A stretch of DNA of 56,817 bases from a bacterium (GCA_035528375.1 DATKYS010000113.1:1-56817), one strand, 5' to 3'; numbered from the stretch's first letter, positions 34,988 through 43,672 are shown. Notes: generated from the sequence alone by a model not told the origin. A program made the numbers and translations.

Positions 34988-35359
34988 ATGTTTGAATTAC
35001 CTCTTACACAGAATATAGCTTCGCAATTGATGTATTTTATTGCGGCTCGTTTGTGTTCTGGGTGTGACTTCTCTACCCTTGATAAAGAAGCGGGAGTCAA
35101 ACCTGGAACGTTCAAGACAATATGGCTAGAGGAACCCAAGGATGATGAAGCCCAGAAAATATTCCAGGCTTTATTTGAACGAGAGGAATCCCTTTATAAA
35201 CCTGATGAACCTCGCCTAGCTAACTGCATTGAATCGATGACACTAAAGGGGTATTCGATTCGACAGACTATGGGATTTGAAGGAATTGCTTCAGATGGGA
35301 TAGATCCTTGGCTCAACTCAAGCCTTCGCAATCAACAAATCCACAAACGTAGTTTTTAG
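34988..35359 (+). CDS. Hypothetical low-GC orphan protein
   Basis: A 123-residue protein I do not recognise. It is soluble, with a Cys pair in RLCSGCDFSTLD, and a helix-turn-helix-like stretch AGVKPGTFKTIWLEEP, which is suggestive only. The C-terminus is basic (HKRSF). AAAAGGAGAAGAA precedes the ATG and a clear promoter lies upstream, so it is likely expressed. Base composition and codon use are much more AT-rich than the neighbouring genes, which points to recent acquisition. Confidence 0.65.
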   Translation: MFELPLTQNIASQLMYFIAARLCSGCDFSTLDKEAGVKPGTFKTIWLEEPKDDEAQKIFQALFEREESLYKPDEPRLANCIESMTLKGYSIRQTMGFEGIASDGIDPWLNSSLRNQQIHKRSF

Positions 35360-35373
35360 AATAAGGAAGTTCA

Positions 35374-35407
35374 GGCCGACCTGGACGGCGCGCCGTTTAA
35401 GTCGGCC
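35374..35407. repeat. GGCCGAC palindrome between the two island genes
   Basis: GGCCGAC (35374-35380) and GTCGGCC (35401-35407) enclose a perfect 12-base palindrome ACGGCGCGCCGT. The outer arms match the palindrome at 36318-36342. Confidence 0.7.
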
Positions 35408-35448
35408 CGCGAGTAGGTATGGACAATCACTTATATATATTACTACGC

Positions 35449-36243
35449 TTATTTCTCTATATAACCTATATTTTCAAGCTTTTCAACATCTTCAAATTGA
35501 ACTTCTCCATCATCTGTTACATACCACAGCTTACCTGTAACCTTATACCAATCACCCTTATTTGGACTTTTTTCAAACCTAACTAAAACAGGATAACTAT
35601 AGTTACCTTCTAAAGAACAGAGGTAATTACCACCTCCGCCGAGATACTCATGGCTTTTACGATACTTTACCTCTACTCTCCAAGTTGTAATTGTACCCTG
35701 CATAGCGTTTTCGTTATTTCTAAAATTTTTCCACTCAGCTATTGCTTCATCCTCAGACTTAGCTATATACCTTAACTCATATTCAATTGAATTAATCCTA
35801 CTTCTCGATTTACCAACGTAAGAACTATCAGGGTATGATTCTATAAGCATCTCAAGTTTAGCTTTAGCTTGAGTCCACTGTTCATTTTCTATAAGACCAA
35901 CAGCATCATTGAATATTATTTCAGCAAGTTTATCAATTGTCTCCTTCAATTTACTTTTTGCTTTTAAGACAAGTTCACTTTCAGGATACTTATTTATCAC
36001 CGTTTCAAATTCGATTTTCGCATTGTTCCAGTCGCCAGCGTTTTGGAAATCGACACCTTGCTGGTAATGATAATCAGCCGTTTCTTTTAATTTAGCGTTT
36101 TCTTCCTCTAATGCTGCAACCTGTCCTTTTAAATCATTAACCTGGGCTTTCAATTCCTTATTCTCGTTAATCATGTCCTCATCTTCACAGCCGATTAAAC
36201 CGACCATGCTGATGAATACAATCGTCATCATGGTTTTCTTCAT
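35449..36243 (-). CDS. Low-GC lipoprotein with coiled coil and TPR-like helices
   Basis: A 264-residue putative lipoprotein. The signal peptide ends in MVGLIGC. A heptad coiled coil follows (NKELKAQVNDLKGQVAALEE), then two TPR-like repeats (DFQNAGDWNNAKIEFETVIN, GLIENEQWTQAKAKLEMLIE), and a beta-rich C-terminal part. The ATG at 36243 is fixed by GAGGTG upstream and the signal peptide. The coiled coil plus TPR layout is reminiscent of CpoB-like envelope helpers, but I cannot assign a function. Codon use is AT-rich, unlike the surroundings, and palindromes flank the gene. Confidence 0.75.
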   Translation of the reverse strand: MKKTMMTIVFISMVGLIGCEDEDMINENKELKAQVNDLKGQVAALEEENAKLKETADYHYQQGVDFQNAGDWNNAKIEFETVINKYPESELVLKAKSKLKETIDKLAEIIFNDAVGLIENEQWTQAKAKLEMLIESYPDSSYVGKSRSRINSIEYELRYIAKSEDEAIAEWKNFRNNENAMQGTITTWRVEVKYRKSHEYLGGGGNYLCSLEGNYSYPVLVRFEKSPNKGDWYKVTGKLWYVTDDGEVQFEDVEKLENIGYIEK

Positions 36244-36265
36244 TTCTTCACCTCTTTCTTTATAG

Positions 36266-36297
36266 ATTATAATGTTACCTCCCTCCGTAGCTGTCAA
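36266..36297 (-). promoter_or_regulatory. Candidate promoter of the 35449 lipoprotein
   Basis: A perfect TTGACA (36292-36297) and a perfect TATAAT (36266-36271) on the minus strand, but 20 bases apart, longer than usual. CATTAT at spacing 17 is an alternative -10. Confidence 0.5.
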
Positions 36298-36317
36298 GAA
36301 AAAACTTCAACGAAACA

Positions 36318-36342
36318 GGCCGACCTAAAGGTCGGCCCCTAC
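36318..36342 (-). repeat. GGCCGACCT palindrome closing the low-GC island
   Basis: GGCCGACCT (36318-36326) and AGGTCGGCC (36329-36337) form a perfect 9-bp stem with a two-base loop, followed by CCTAC, in the same layout as 34786-34811. Confidence 0.75.
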
Positions 36343-36358
36343 GTTAGCCATTTACGCT

Positions 36359-38740
36359 TTAATAGATGCTCGGGCGGCCCTCGATGCGGATGTCGGGGAT
36401 GTCCTTGATATCTATCAAAAACCAGATGGTGATGACCCCGCGGCTCTCCTCCAGCCGCAGCCGCGCCTCCCACGAGCGCAGGTCCCGGTAGATGGAAAAA
36501 GTCTGCCGGACGAAATCCCCCCCCACCATGTCCAACGAGGTCGAGTACGACAGCCGCCAGTTGCCGGTGAGGTTCAGAATCGCCTGGAGGCCGAGGAAGT
36601 GGATGTCCTGGCTGCCGGAGCGGGCCATGGTGTAGTCGTAGGTGAGCCCGACGCGCCAGCCGCTCTCGATGCGCTTCTCCAGCTCGTCGCGGGGCGGTTC
36701 GGTATCCAGCGGCTCGTAGCCGGGAATATCGTCGGTGGGCTCCTCGTACTCGTTGTCCTCGAGTCGGGGCATGGCGCCGCCCCCGGAAACGGCGAAGGTG
36801 GCCGAGAGGTCGAAGCTCTGCGTGTCCCAGGTGTACGGGTTGTGCCGGGTCTGGACGACGACCTGGGAGTCGTACCAGTCGGCGAATACGGGCGTGATAT
36901 AGACGCGGCTGACGAGGTCGCTCCAGGGCTGCTCCACCGGCACGGGGGAATCGAGGACGTATCCCGATGAGAGGTCCCAGCGCAGGAGCTCCACCGCCTG
37001 ACCGGACGTGCTGTAATCCTCGGCTGCGTCGGTGTCCAGCTCGAGGCCGCCGCCGTGGCGCAGCTTCAAGCGGTTGGTCAGCCCCAGGGTGAGGATGGTG
37101 GAGGGGGATTGGGTCCGACCGCCCGAGGGCACGTTTTCCGTGTCTATGCCGGGCCGCCAGGTAAGGTTCACGCTCGGCTCGATGACGTGCCGGAGCTCGT
37201 CCTCACCGGGGTAAAAAAGGCCGTAGATACGGGTCGAGCCACCGACTCCCGCCGAGTAGAGCGGCTGGACGAGATCGGTGGAGCCGTCGGCGGCGGTGCG
37301 GTACCAGTCCAGGCTTCCGTCCAGGTACGGGGAGAACTTGAACCAGCGGAAGAGGCTGAACGGCCGCGAAACGTGCGCGTCGAGGCCGGCGGTGCGGAAG
37401 GGGATGGTCCCCTCGCGCAGGCGGTTGTAGTAGTTGAAGCGCGTGGAGAGGAAGGCCCCCGAGCCGAAGAGCTCGGTCTGGGACATGCCCAGGTTCAGGC
37501 GGGGGACGGTCCAGGTCGCCGGGCCGGGTGCGCTCTGGTCCTCTGTGATGTAAGGGCTCTCCACTTCCTCACCCCCCTCGCTGATGAGGGTGGCGTTGTA
37601 GTCCACGCTGGCGTTGGCCGAGAAGTTTTCCCAGGAACGGGAGAGGGAGAGGAAACTGTCCAGGTCGCGCTGGGTCCGCTCCTCGAAGTACTCCGAGTAG
37701 TACTGGTCGTAGAAGCGGTCGCTCCGCAGAGTCAGCTTCAAGAGGCCGTCCACCTCCCAGGGCAGGTCCTGGCGGTGCTGGCCGGTGAAGCTCCACTGCT
37801 CCTTGTTCCGCAGGCGGTCCTCGTCGTGGATGATGCGGAGCCAGTTCATCCCGCGCTCGGTGCCGTAGAGGTAGCGCCCCTCCATCTCCTGGCGCCAGCC
37901 GTGGGTGGTGTCGTAGTCCAGGGCGAAGGTGCCGTCGGCGTAATCGTTTATCGCCCAGAAGTAGGCGTTGCGGACGCGGAACTCGCGGTGTGCGCGGTAG
38001 CTCAGCCGGGGGGCCAGGAAGCCGGAGCGCCGGTCGTGGCCCAGGGGGTAGTAGTAAAAAGGCGCCAGGATCACCGGGACGTGGCCGATGAAGAGCACCA
38101 CCGGTCGAGCCACCACCTTGTCCCCGGCGTAGACCTTGAGCTGGGGGCACCAGAAGTGGTACTCCGGGTCTTCGGGCCGGACGCTGGTGGTGAAGGTGGC
38201 GTCCGCGATGTGGATGACCTCCTCCCCCTGGAGCTTGAGCTTCTTGCCGGTGGCGAAGCCGGTTTCCAGGCCGGTCCGCCCCTGGTACACGATGCCGCGG
38301 CCGGTGTCGAAGTTGTAGCGCATCCGCTCGCCGTCCACGCGCTCGTCGCCCTCGACCAGCACCGGCGCGCCCAGGGCCTCCACCTCCCCCGACGCCCCCT
38401 CGTAAACCACCGTGTCCGCGGAGAGCCGCATTTCGTCGTAGGCCACCCGGGCGTTGACGTTCAGTATCAGCCGCTCCTCAGCGATGCGGTACTCGATCCA
38501 GCCGGTCTCGGCGTCCACGGCGAAGCCCAGCTCCCCGGCGGTGAGGGAATCCACGAAGAAAAAGTCGTTGCGCTCGTCGGCCTCCCGCCGGGCGGCGAGG
38601 GCCGAGGCGGACGGCTCCTCGTCGAGGACCGCCGGACCGACGGGGACGGGCGGCACCGTCCGCGGGGCGAAACGAATTTCGAGCCCCTGGGCCGCGAGCT
38701 GTGTGAAAAAGACGAGGCTGACCAAGAGGGCCTTGCGCAT
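36359..38740 (-). CDS. lptD: LPS-assembly protein LptD (OstA)
   Basis: A 793-residue outer-membrane protein. A signal peptide (MRKALLVSLVFFTQLAAQG) is followed by an OstA/LptA-like jellyroll (residues about 90-215: NVNARVAYDEMRLSADTVVY) and a large barrel domain. RSGFLAPRLSYRAHREF and NAYFWAINDYADGTF are typical of the family. LptD inserts lipopolysaccharide into the outer leaflet, so this indicates an LPS-bearing diderm. There is no clear Shine-Dalgarno before the ATG at 38740, and the strong terminator of accD ends only 20 bases upstream, so how it is transcribed is unclear. Confidence 0.9.
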   Translation of the reverse strand: MRKALLVSLVFFTQLAAQGLEIRFAPRTVPPVPVGPAVLDEEPSASALAARREADERNDFFFVDSLTAGELGFAVDAETGWIEYRIAEERLILNVNARVAYDEMRLSADTVVYEGASGEVEALGAPVLVEGDERVDGERMRYNFDTGRGIVYQGRTGLETGFATGKKLKLQGEEVIHIADATFTTSVRPEDPEYHFWCPQLKVYAGDKVVARPVVLFIGHVPVILAPFYYYPLGHDRRSGFLAPRLSYRAHREFRVRNAYFWAINDYADGTFALDYDTTHGWRQEMEGRYLYGTERGMNWLRIIHDEDRLRNKEQWSFTGQHRQDLPWEVDGLLKLTLRSDRFYDQYYSEYFEERTQRDLDSFLSLSRSWENFSANASVDYNATLISEGGEEVESPYITEDQSAPGPATWTVPRLNLGMSQTELFGSGAFLSTRFNYYNRLREGTIPFRTAGLDAHVSRPFSLFRWFKFSPYLDGSLDWYRTAADGSTDLVQPLYSAGVGGSTRIYGLFYPGEDELRHVIEPSVNLTWRPGIDTENVPSGGRTQSPSTILTLGLTNRLKLRHGGGLELDTDAAEDYSTSGQAVELLRWDLSSGYVLDSPVPVEQPWSDLVSRVYITPVFADWYDSQVVVQTRHNPYTWDTQSFDLSATFAVSGGGAMPRLEDNEYEEPTDDIPGYEPLDTEPPRDELEKRIESGWRVGLTYDYTMARSGSQDIHFLGLQAILNLTGNWRLSYSTSLDMVGGDFVRQTFSIYRDLRSWEARLRLEESRGVITIWFLIDIKDIPDIRIEGRPSIY

Positions 38741-38759
38741 GACGAGCAGGTGAAGTGGG

Positions 38760-38781
38760 AAAAAAGGGCGCCGCAGCGCCC
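38760..38781 (-). terminator. Rho-independent terminator after accD
   Basis: On the minus strand GGGCGC/GCGCCC around TGCG is followed by six T. It lies between accD and lptD. Confidence 0.88.
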
Positions 38782-38788
38782 CGCTTGT

Positions 38789-39613
38789 CTATCCGGCCCC
38801 GAAGAGCCGCAGCAGCTTCACGATGGTGTTCCGGAGCTCGTGGCGTCCGATGACCACGTCCACGAAGCCGTGCTCCTGGAGGAACTCGGCGCGCTGGAAC
38901 CCCGGCGGCAGCTTCTGCTTGATGGTCTGCTCGATGACCCGGGGGCCGGCGAAGCCCATCAGCGCACCGGGCTCCGCGATGTGCACGTCCCCCAACTGGG
39001 CGTAGGAGGCCATCACCCCGGCGGTGGTCGGGTCGGTGAGGACGACGAGGTAGGGCAGCCGGGCCTCGCGCAGACGGGCGCAGGCCGCCGAGCTCTTCGC
39101 CATCTGCATCAGTGACAGGATGCCCTCCTGCATCCGCGCCCCGCCCGACGTGCACACCGTCACCTGGGGGACCTTCAGCTTCAGCGCCCGCTCCAGCGAC
39201 CGCGTCACCTTCTCCCCCACCACCGTCCCCATCGAGCCGCCGATGAAGGTGAAGTCCATCACCGCCAGCGAAACCTTGATTCCGTCAATCGTCGCCAGGC
39301 CGCAGATGACCGCCTCGGTCTCCCCCGTCTTCGCCATCGTCTCGGCGATGCGCTGGGAGTAAGGCTTGCGGTCCACGAACTGCAGGGGGTCCAGCGTCTT
39401 GAGGCCCGTGTCGTGCTCCTCGAAACTTCCCTCATCCGCAAGCTGGCCGATGCGCTTCCGGCCGGGGACCTTGTGGTGGAAGTCGCACTTGGGGCAGACG
39501 AAGAGGTTCTCCTCGAGCTGCTTGGAGTAGAGGGTCTCGCCGCAGCTGGAGCACTTGAGCATCAGCCCGGTGGGGACGGACGGCCCGTGGCGTTCCTCGG
39601 TCCGCTCAATCAT
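38789..39613 (-). CDS. accD: Acetyl-CoA carboxylase carboxyltransferase subunit beta
   Basis: A 274-residue subunit of the carboxyltransferase that makes malonyl-CoA for fatty-acid synthesis. The N-terminal zinc ribbon is Cys21/Cys24/Cys40/Cys43 (CSSCGETLYSKQ...CPKCDFHH). The crotonase-fold core has VMDFTFIGGSMGTVVGEK, SGGARMQEGILSLMQM and GFAGPRVIEQTI. The ATG at 39613 follows CGAGG and matches the family start. The open frame continues 67 codons upstream, but those codons are R1 repeats and not gene. accA is not in the window. Confidence 0.95.
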   Translation of the reverse strand: MIERTEERHGPSVPTGLMLKCSSCGETLYSKQLEENLFVCPKCDFHHKVPGRKRIGQLADEGSFEEHDTGLKTLDPLQFVDRKPYSQRIAETMAKTGETEAVICGLATIDGIKVSLAVMDFTFIGGSMGTVVGEKVTRSLERALKLKVPQVTVCTSGGARMQEGILSLMQMAKSSAACARLREARLPYLVVLTDPTTAGVMASYAQLGDVHIAEPGALMGFAGPRVIEQTIKQKLPPGFQRAEFLQEHGFVDVVIGRHELRNTIVKLLRLFGAG

Positions 39614-39643
39614 GAGCCGCACCTCGTCGTGTATCGGGGTGAT

Positions 39644-39818
39644 TTGCCGGGGGCATTTTTGCCGCTTCGCTCGGTTCGCCGGGGAGCATAACCTCGTTTT
39701 GCCGGGGCATAACTCGCTTCGCTTCGTTGCGATTGTAGCAGGATTTTTGCCGGGGGCATAGCTCGGTTTGCCAGAGGCATAGCTCGCTTCGCTCGGTCCG
39801 ACTCGCCGGGGCATAACT
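39644..39818 (-). repeat. R1 repeat cluster, six full or partial copies upstream of accD
   Basis: Copies in minus orientation begin near 39644, 39676, 39699, 39747, 39769 and 39802. Several lack the GCTTC unit or the 3' half. They fill the gap between accD and the PorV-like gene. Confidence 0.9.
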
Positions 39819-39837
39819 TCACCTCAGGGCGTCGGAG

Positions 39838-40770
39838 CTAGAGGGAGAAAGCCAACCGGATACTGTGGCTCAAACCGATGATACCCGTCTCGTATCTCGT
39901 ATAAACCACTTCGATGAAACCCATGCGGAGTAAAAACACGGCGCCCCAGCGCTCATTCTCGACATCGTAGCCCCCGCCCACGGCCAGGCGCCCCAGCTCG
40001 GAGGACCAGGGGACCACGAGCAGGTTGAACCCGTAGCGGTATGACTCCACATCGGGTACGTAGAACGCCTCGACCGTGGGGGTGATGAACCCGAAAAGCT
40101 CGTAACCCAAGCCAGCGCGCAGAACCAGCGAGGCGGTGGTGCGCTCGCCGGCCAGGGAGACACCCGGCGGGATGACGTTGACGGCGGAAAAGCCCACCCG
40201 CAGGCCGCCCGGACGAAGCATCAGCCCCAGGTCCAGGCCGAAGCCCGAATCGGCGCGTTCCCCGGTGTTGACCGTCAGAACCTTCAGGTTGACCCCCAGG
40301 GCGCCGAGACCCTCGATCTGTGTTCCCAGGGAGATAGAGGCCAGGGATTGATCGGTGTGGTATTCACGGCCGGTCCGATTTCCCTCGCCGTCGCGCCCCC
40401 GAACGGTTCCCTGGTCCAGTTGGTTCAGGCTGACGCCGAGGGTGGCCAGGGTCGTGACCTTCTCCAGGGCGGCCGACTCGGCGCGCATCGGTTTGACGAT
40501 GCTCAAGCCGAAGCAGGCGTAGAGCGCGTCGTTCAAATATGGCGCCGCGGTCACGGTGCCGATGATATCCGAGCTCTCGGCGTAGGCCAGGCCCGCCGGG
40601 TTCACCGCCGCTTCACCGGGCCCGGCCAGGGCGACGCCGAACCGCGCCATGCCGAGGTAAACGGAACCGCCTGCCAGCTCCTCCACCGGATAAACCTCAC
40701 CACCACCGCACCAGGCGACGAGTGGCGTCAGAACGATCAGGGCCGCGAGCTGGAGGTGCAAATTCGTCAC
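39838..40770 (-). CDS. PorV-like outer-membrane barrel protein, copy A
   Basis: A 310-residue exported protein. A signal peptide is followed by the start of a PorV/UPF0164-type barrel: YLGMARFGVALAGPGEAAVN then PAGLAYAES, alternating beta strands and an aromatic C-terminus (SIRLAFSL) typical of outer-membrane barrels. The protein at 41416 shares PAGL, IKPMR/VKPMR-ES, RADSGFGLDLG and N-I/L-IPPG-V/I-SL, so they are paralogues. In other phyla PorV carries type IX secretion substrates; I cannot show that here. It ends the five-gene minus-strand run that starts with fba. Confidence 0.78.
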   Translation of the reverse strand: MTNLHLQLAALIVLTPLVAWCGGGEVYPVEELAGGSVYLGMARFGVALAGPGEAAVNPAGLAYAESSDIIGTVTAAPYLNDALYACFGLSIVKPMRAESAALEKVTTLATLGVSLNQLDQGTVRGRDGEGNRTGREYHTDQSLASISLGTQIEGLGALGVNLKVLTVNTGERADSGFGLDLGLMLRPGGLRVGFSAVNVIPPGVSLAGERTTASLVLRAGLGYELFGFITPTVEAFYVPDVESYRYGFNLLVVPWSSELGRLAVGGGYDVENERWGAVFLLRMGFIEVVYTRYETGIIGLSHSIRLAFSL

Positions 40771-40835
40771 CGCCGGACTACCTATCTACGGGTTACGGCC
40801 GCGCCATCTCGATTACGCCGGGGACGCGACCCCTC

Positions 40836-41219
40836 TCATCGGACCACGATGAACCGGAAAATCCGGCTCCGGACGAAGCACAGGTAGGTCCCCGCATTCA
40901 CGGGATGACCGGAGGCGTTGCACCCGTCCCAGTTCGCCTCGAAGACGGCGACGTCATCATAATCGCCAAAGACTCCCTCGGACCGCCCGCCGTTCACCCT
41001 CGCCCCGACCAAGCTGATCACCTCTTCGCCCAGGGTGTCCACGACGATGAAGGTGGGCGGGGAGCTTCCACCCGATTCGTAGTGCAGGGTCAGCGGCCCC
41101 TCGGCGGGCGACCAGGGCACCGGATAGGCGTAACAGTAAACGAGGGTGCCGATGTTGGCGTACGCGCCCACCGGAGCGAGGAGCACCAACGCCGTCAGAA
41201 CGCCCAGGGCTCGTTTCAT
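40836..41219 (-). CDS. Small exported FlgD-like Ig-domain protein, copy A
   Basis: A 127-residue exported protein made of little more than one FlgD-like Ig fold. After a signal peptide (MKRALGVLTALVLLAPVGAY) come AYPVPWSPAEGPLTLHYESG, FIVVDTLGEEVISL, FEANWDGCNASGHPVNAGTY and FRFIVVR, in the order seen in C-terminal sorting-type domains of FCB bacteria. Here the domain stands alone. The ATG at 41219 follows GGAGG. Its paralogue is at 42327. Function unknown. Confidence 0.75.
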   Translation of the reverse strand: MKRALGVLTALVLLAPVGAYANIGTLVYCYAYPVPWSPAEGPLTLHYESGGSSPPTFIVVDTLGEEVISLVGARVNGGRSEGVFGDYDDVAVFEANWDGCNASGHPVNAGTYLCFVRSRIFRFIVVR

Positions 41220-41415
41220 TATCCCTCCGGCGTCGCGGGGGGGAAAGCGGGGAGGCGGGGGAAACCACCCCGTCAAGGAGGGCTTCTCAACGCATCATTC
41301 GTTAATACAAGAGCGACTGGGTCGTCCCGGCCGCCCGCACGGCCACAAGTGGAACGACACCCGCCCGTCGTCCCTGCGTACGGCCTCTTTCAACCGATTC
41401 CAGCCGACCCTTCCG

Positions 41416-42330
41416 TCAGATATCCGGTGAGAATGAAAACCTCAAACATGAGGTCGTGAATCCACTCACATCGAGCTGCACGGCGCAAGCCGCCTCGAAC
41501 AGGCCGACACGCAGGCTCAAAAACCCGCCCCAGAGCTTTTCTAGGGCGCGGTAGCCGCCGCCCAGGGCGATGCGAAAATCATCCCGCTCCAGAGGGACGA
41601 CCTCGGCGCACAGGCCGTAATCGAGCCTGTCCGTGGATAGAGCATACTCCAGCTCGGCGGCGAGGTTGAGTACGCCTTCCAGGGAGTACCCGGAGCCGAG
41701 GCGGACGACCTGCTCGGTGTATGAGCGCTCGTCGCGGAGGCTGATGCCCGGCGGGATGAGGTTCGATACGGCCAGCCCGACGCGGAAATCGCCCGGGTAG
41801 AGCTGCACGCCGAGGTCCAGACCGAAGCCCGAGTCGGCGCGCCCGTCCTTCTCGACGGCGAGGACCTTCAGGTTCAGCCCGTAGGCCAGGAGATCGTTGG
41901 CCCGGCTGCCGAAGGAGACGCAGGCGAGGGAATCTGTTTTATACGTCCAATTGGAACGTGGATTATATTGCGCCAACCAATAATTTGAATCATCGGCATT
42001 ATACAGAGAAACGGCGAGGGTCCCGAATGTTCGCTCTTCACCCAAAGAGGCCGATTCGGTGCGCATCGGCTTGATAAACGAAGCGCCGAAGCACGGCGTG
42101 AGGCGGTCTTCGAAAGCCGGCACGTATGTACCGGCAATTTCGGTCCGCAGGGCGTTTCCCAGTCCCGCCGGGTTTATCAAGTATTCACCCGGACCGGCGA
42201 GGGCCGCGCCGAAGCCCGCCCAGCCGAACCCCACCGCCCCCACGGCCCAGCTCTCAAACTCGTACGTCTCCACCGCCGGGACGGAGACGCACGATAAGAC
42301 CAAGAGCACTGTGAGCAACCTGGCTTTCAT
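41416..42330 (-). CDS. PorV-like outer-membrane barrel protein, copy B
   Basis: A 304-residue paralogue of the 39838 protein with a signal peptide, FGAALAGPGEYLINPAGLGN, SFIKPMRTESASL, GRADSGFGLDLGVQLYPGDF and a barrel-type C-terminus (CLRFSFSPDI). The ATG at 42330 overlaps the stop of the upstream Ig-domain gene (ATGA), so the pair is translationally coupled. That supports a joint role of the small Ig protein and the barrel. Confidence 0.78.
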   Translation of the reverse strand: MKARLLTVLLVLSCVSVPAVETYEFESWAVGAVGFGWAGFGAALAGPGEYLINPAGLGNALRTEIAGTYVPAFEDRLTPCFGASFIKPMRTESASLGEERTFGTLAVSLYNADDSNYWLAQYNPRSNWTYKTDSLACVSFGSRANDLLAYGLNLKVLAVEKDGRADSGFGLDLGVQLYPGDFRVGLAVSNLIPPGISLRDERSYTEQVVRLGSGYSLEGVLNLAAELEYALSTDRLDYGLCAEVVPLERDDFRIALGGGYRALEKLWGGFLSLRVGLFEAACAVQLDVSGFTTSCLRFSFSPDI

Positions 42331-42689
42331 CGCGTCACGATGAAGCGGAAGGCCGTTTCCGGAAAGCCCTGCACGTAACAGATGTACGTCCCCGGGGCCA
42401 CGAGCCGCCCGGCAGCGTTGCGCCCATCCCAGGCGACCTCGTAGACATTACCTTCCTCGACCACCCTCGTCCGAGAGTCCCGAACGCGGACGACCTCCTC
42501 CCCGGCGAGGTCCACGACGACGAACACGGGCGGGGAGGAGAGCGCTTCGCCGGCCTCGAAGCGGAGGGTCAGCTCGCCGTCGCCGCAGGCCCAGGGCGTT
42601 GGGTAGGCGTAGGCGACGGGGGGAGCCGCTCCCACGTCGGCCCAGGCGAAAGCAGAAATGAGGACGAGCATCGCCGCGGCGGTTCGCAT
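42327..42689 (-). CDS. Small exported FlgD-like Ig-domain protein, copy B
   Basis: A 120-residue paralogue of the 40836 protein. Signal peptide, then VAYAYPTPWACGDGELTLRF, VFVVVDLAGEEVVRVR, EVAWDGRNAAGRLVAPGTY and FRFIVTR. It starts eight bases after fba and overlaps the barrel gene by four bases. Confidence 0.75.
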   Translation of the reverse strand: MRTAAAMLVLISAFAWADVGAAPPVAYAYPTPWACGDGELTLRFEAGEALSSPPVFVVVDLAGEEVVRVRDSRTRVVEEGNVYEVAWDGRNAAGRLVAPGTYICYVQGFPETAFRFIVTR

Positions 42690-42697
42690 TTTTTCAC

Positions 42698-43633
42698 CTA
42701 CCGGTACAGGCCCGCCTTGCCCGCCGAGCCCAGAAGCTGCATCTTGTGCCGCACGACCTTGGTGACGGCCTCGCGGGCCGGGCCCAGGTACTTGCGCGGG
42801 TCGAACTCCTTGGGGTCGGTGGCGAAAACCTCGCGGATGGCCCCGAGCATGGCCAGGCGGATGTCGGTGTCTATGTTGACCTTGGCCACGCCCATGGTGA
42901 CGGCCTTGGATACGGCCTCGTCGGGGACGCCCTTGCTACCGCCGAGCTCGGCGCCGAACTTCTCGGCCCGCTCCCGCACCCAGTCGGGCACCGCGCTGGC
43001 ACCGTGGAGAACCAGGGGAACTTGAACCCGCTTTTTTATCTCGGCCAGGCGGTCGAAGTCCAGCTTCGGCTCGCCCTTGAACTTGTACGCCCCGTGGCTG
43101 GTGCCGATGGCCACCGCGAGAGAGTCCACGCCGGTGCGCTCCACGAAGTCCTTCGCCTCGTCGGGGTCGGTGAAAATCGCCTCGCCCTCCTTCACCTGGA
43201 CGTGCTCCTCGATGCCCTGGAGGCGGCCCAGCTCGGCCTCGCAGGAGCATCCGCAGGCGTGGGCCATCCCGGCGACCTCTTTCGAGGCGGACACGTTCTC
43301 CTCGAAGGTGAGCTTACTGGCGTCAATCATCACGCTGGTGAACCCGGCGCTGACCGCCTGGACGCAGGCGGCGAAATCCTTGCCGTGGTCCAGGTGGAGG
43401 CTGAAGGGGAGCCCGGTCTCGAAGGCGGCCAGTTTCACCATCTCCACCAGGTAGGCGGCCCCGGCGTACTTCATCGCCCCGGAGCTCACGGCGATGATGG
43501 CCGGGGAGCTTTCCGCCTTGGCCGCCTCCACGATGCCCTGGAGAATCTCCATGTTGTTGATGTTGAAGGCCCCGACGGCGAAACCTTTCTCGTAGCCCAC
43601 GCGCATCAGCCGGTCGTTCGTAAAAAGCGGCAT
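42698..43633 (-). CDS. fba: Class II fructose-bisphosphate aldolase
   Basis: A 311-residue zinc-dependent aldolase of glycolysis and gluconeogenesis. Motifs are FAVGAFNINNMEILQGIVEA, the metal-binding HLDHGKD, GTSHGAYKF, LHGASAVP and KVNIDTD. Length is normal for the family. It leads the minus-strand run fba - Ig - PorV - Ig - PorV with only eight bases before the first Ig gene, a setting with no obvious metabolic logic. Confidence 0.94.
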   Translation of the reverse strand: MPLFTNDRLMRVGYEKGFAVGAFNINNMEILQGIVEAAKAESSPAIIAVSSGAMKYAGAAYLVEMVKLAAFETGLPFSLHLDHGKDFAACVQAVSAGFTSVMIDASKLTFEENVSASKEVAGMAHACGCSCEAELGRLQGIEEHVQVKEGEAIFTDPDEAKDFVERTGVDSLAVAIGTSHGAYKFKGEPKLDFDRLAEIKKRVQVPLVLHGASAVPDWVRERAEKFGAELGGSKGVPDEAVSKAVTMGVAKVNIDTDIRLAMLGAIREVFATDPKEFDPRKYLGPAREAVTKVVRHKMQLLGSAGKAGLYR

Positions 43634-43672
43634 GTCAACCTCCGGGGGAGGATGGGGAAGTGGTGTGAGAAG

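Noticed and set aside
34988-36243. Toxin-antitoxin or phage-defence pair in the AT-rich island
   Set aside because: The two genes converge on opposite strands; one is a lipoprotein with TPR-like repeats and the other has no recognisable toxin or defence motif.
37055-39115. A 686-codon open frame on the plus strand
   Set aside because: Antisense to lptD and accD, which carry unmistakable motifs; its product is low-complexity.
39614-39814. A 67-codon N-terminal extension of AccD
   Set aside because: It is made of R1 repeats. The zinc-ribbon family start is at 39613 with its own Shine-Dalgarno.
39644-39818. CRISPR array
   Set aside because: The repeats adjoin directly or overlap without unique spacers of constant length, and no cas genes are present.
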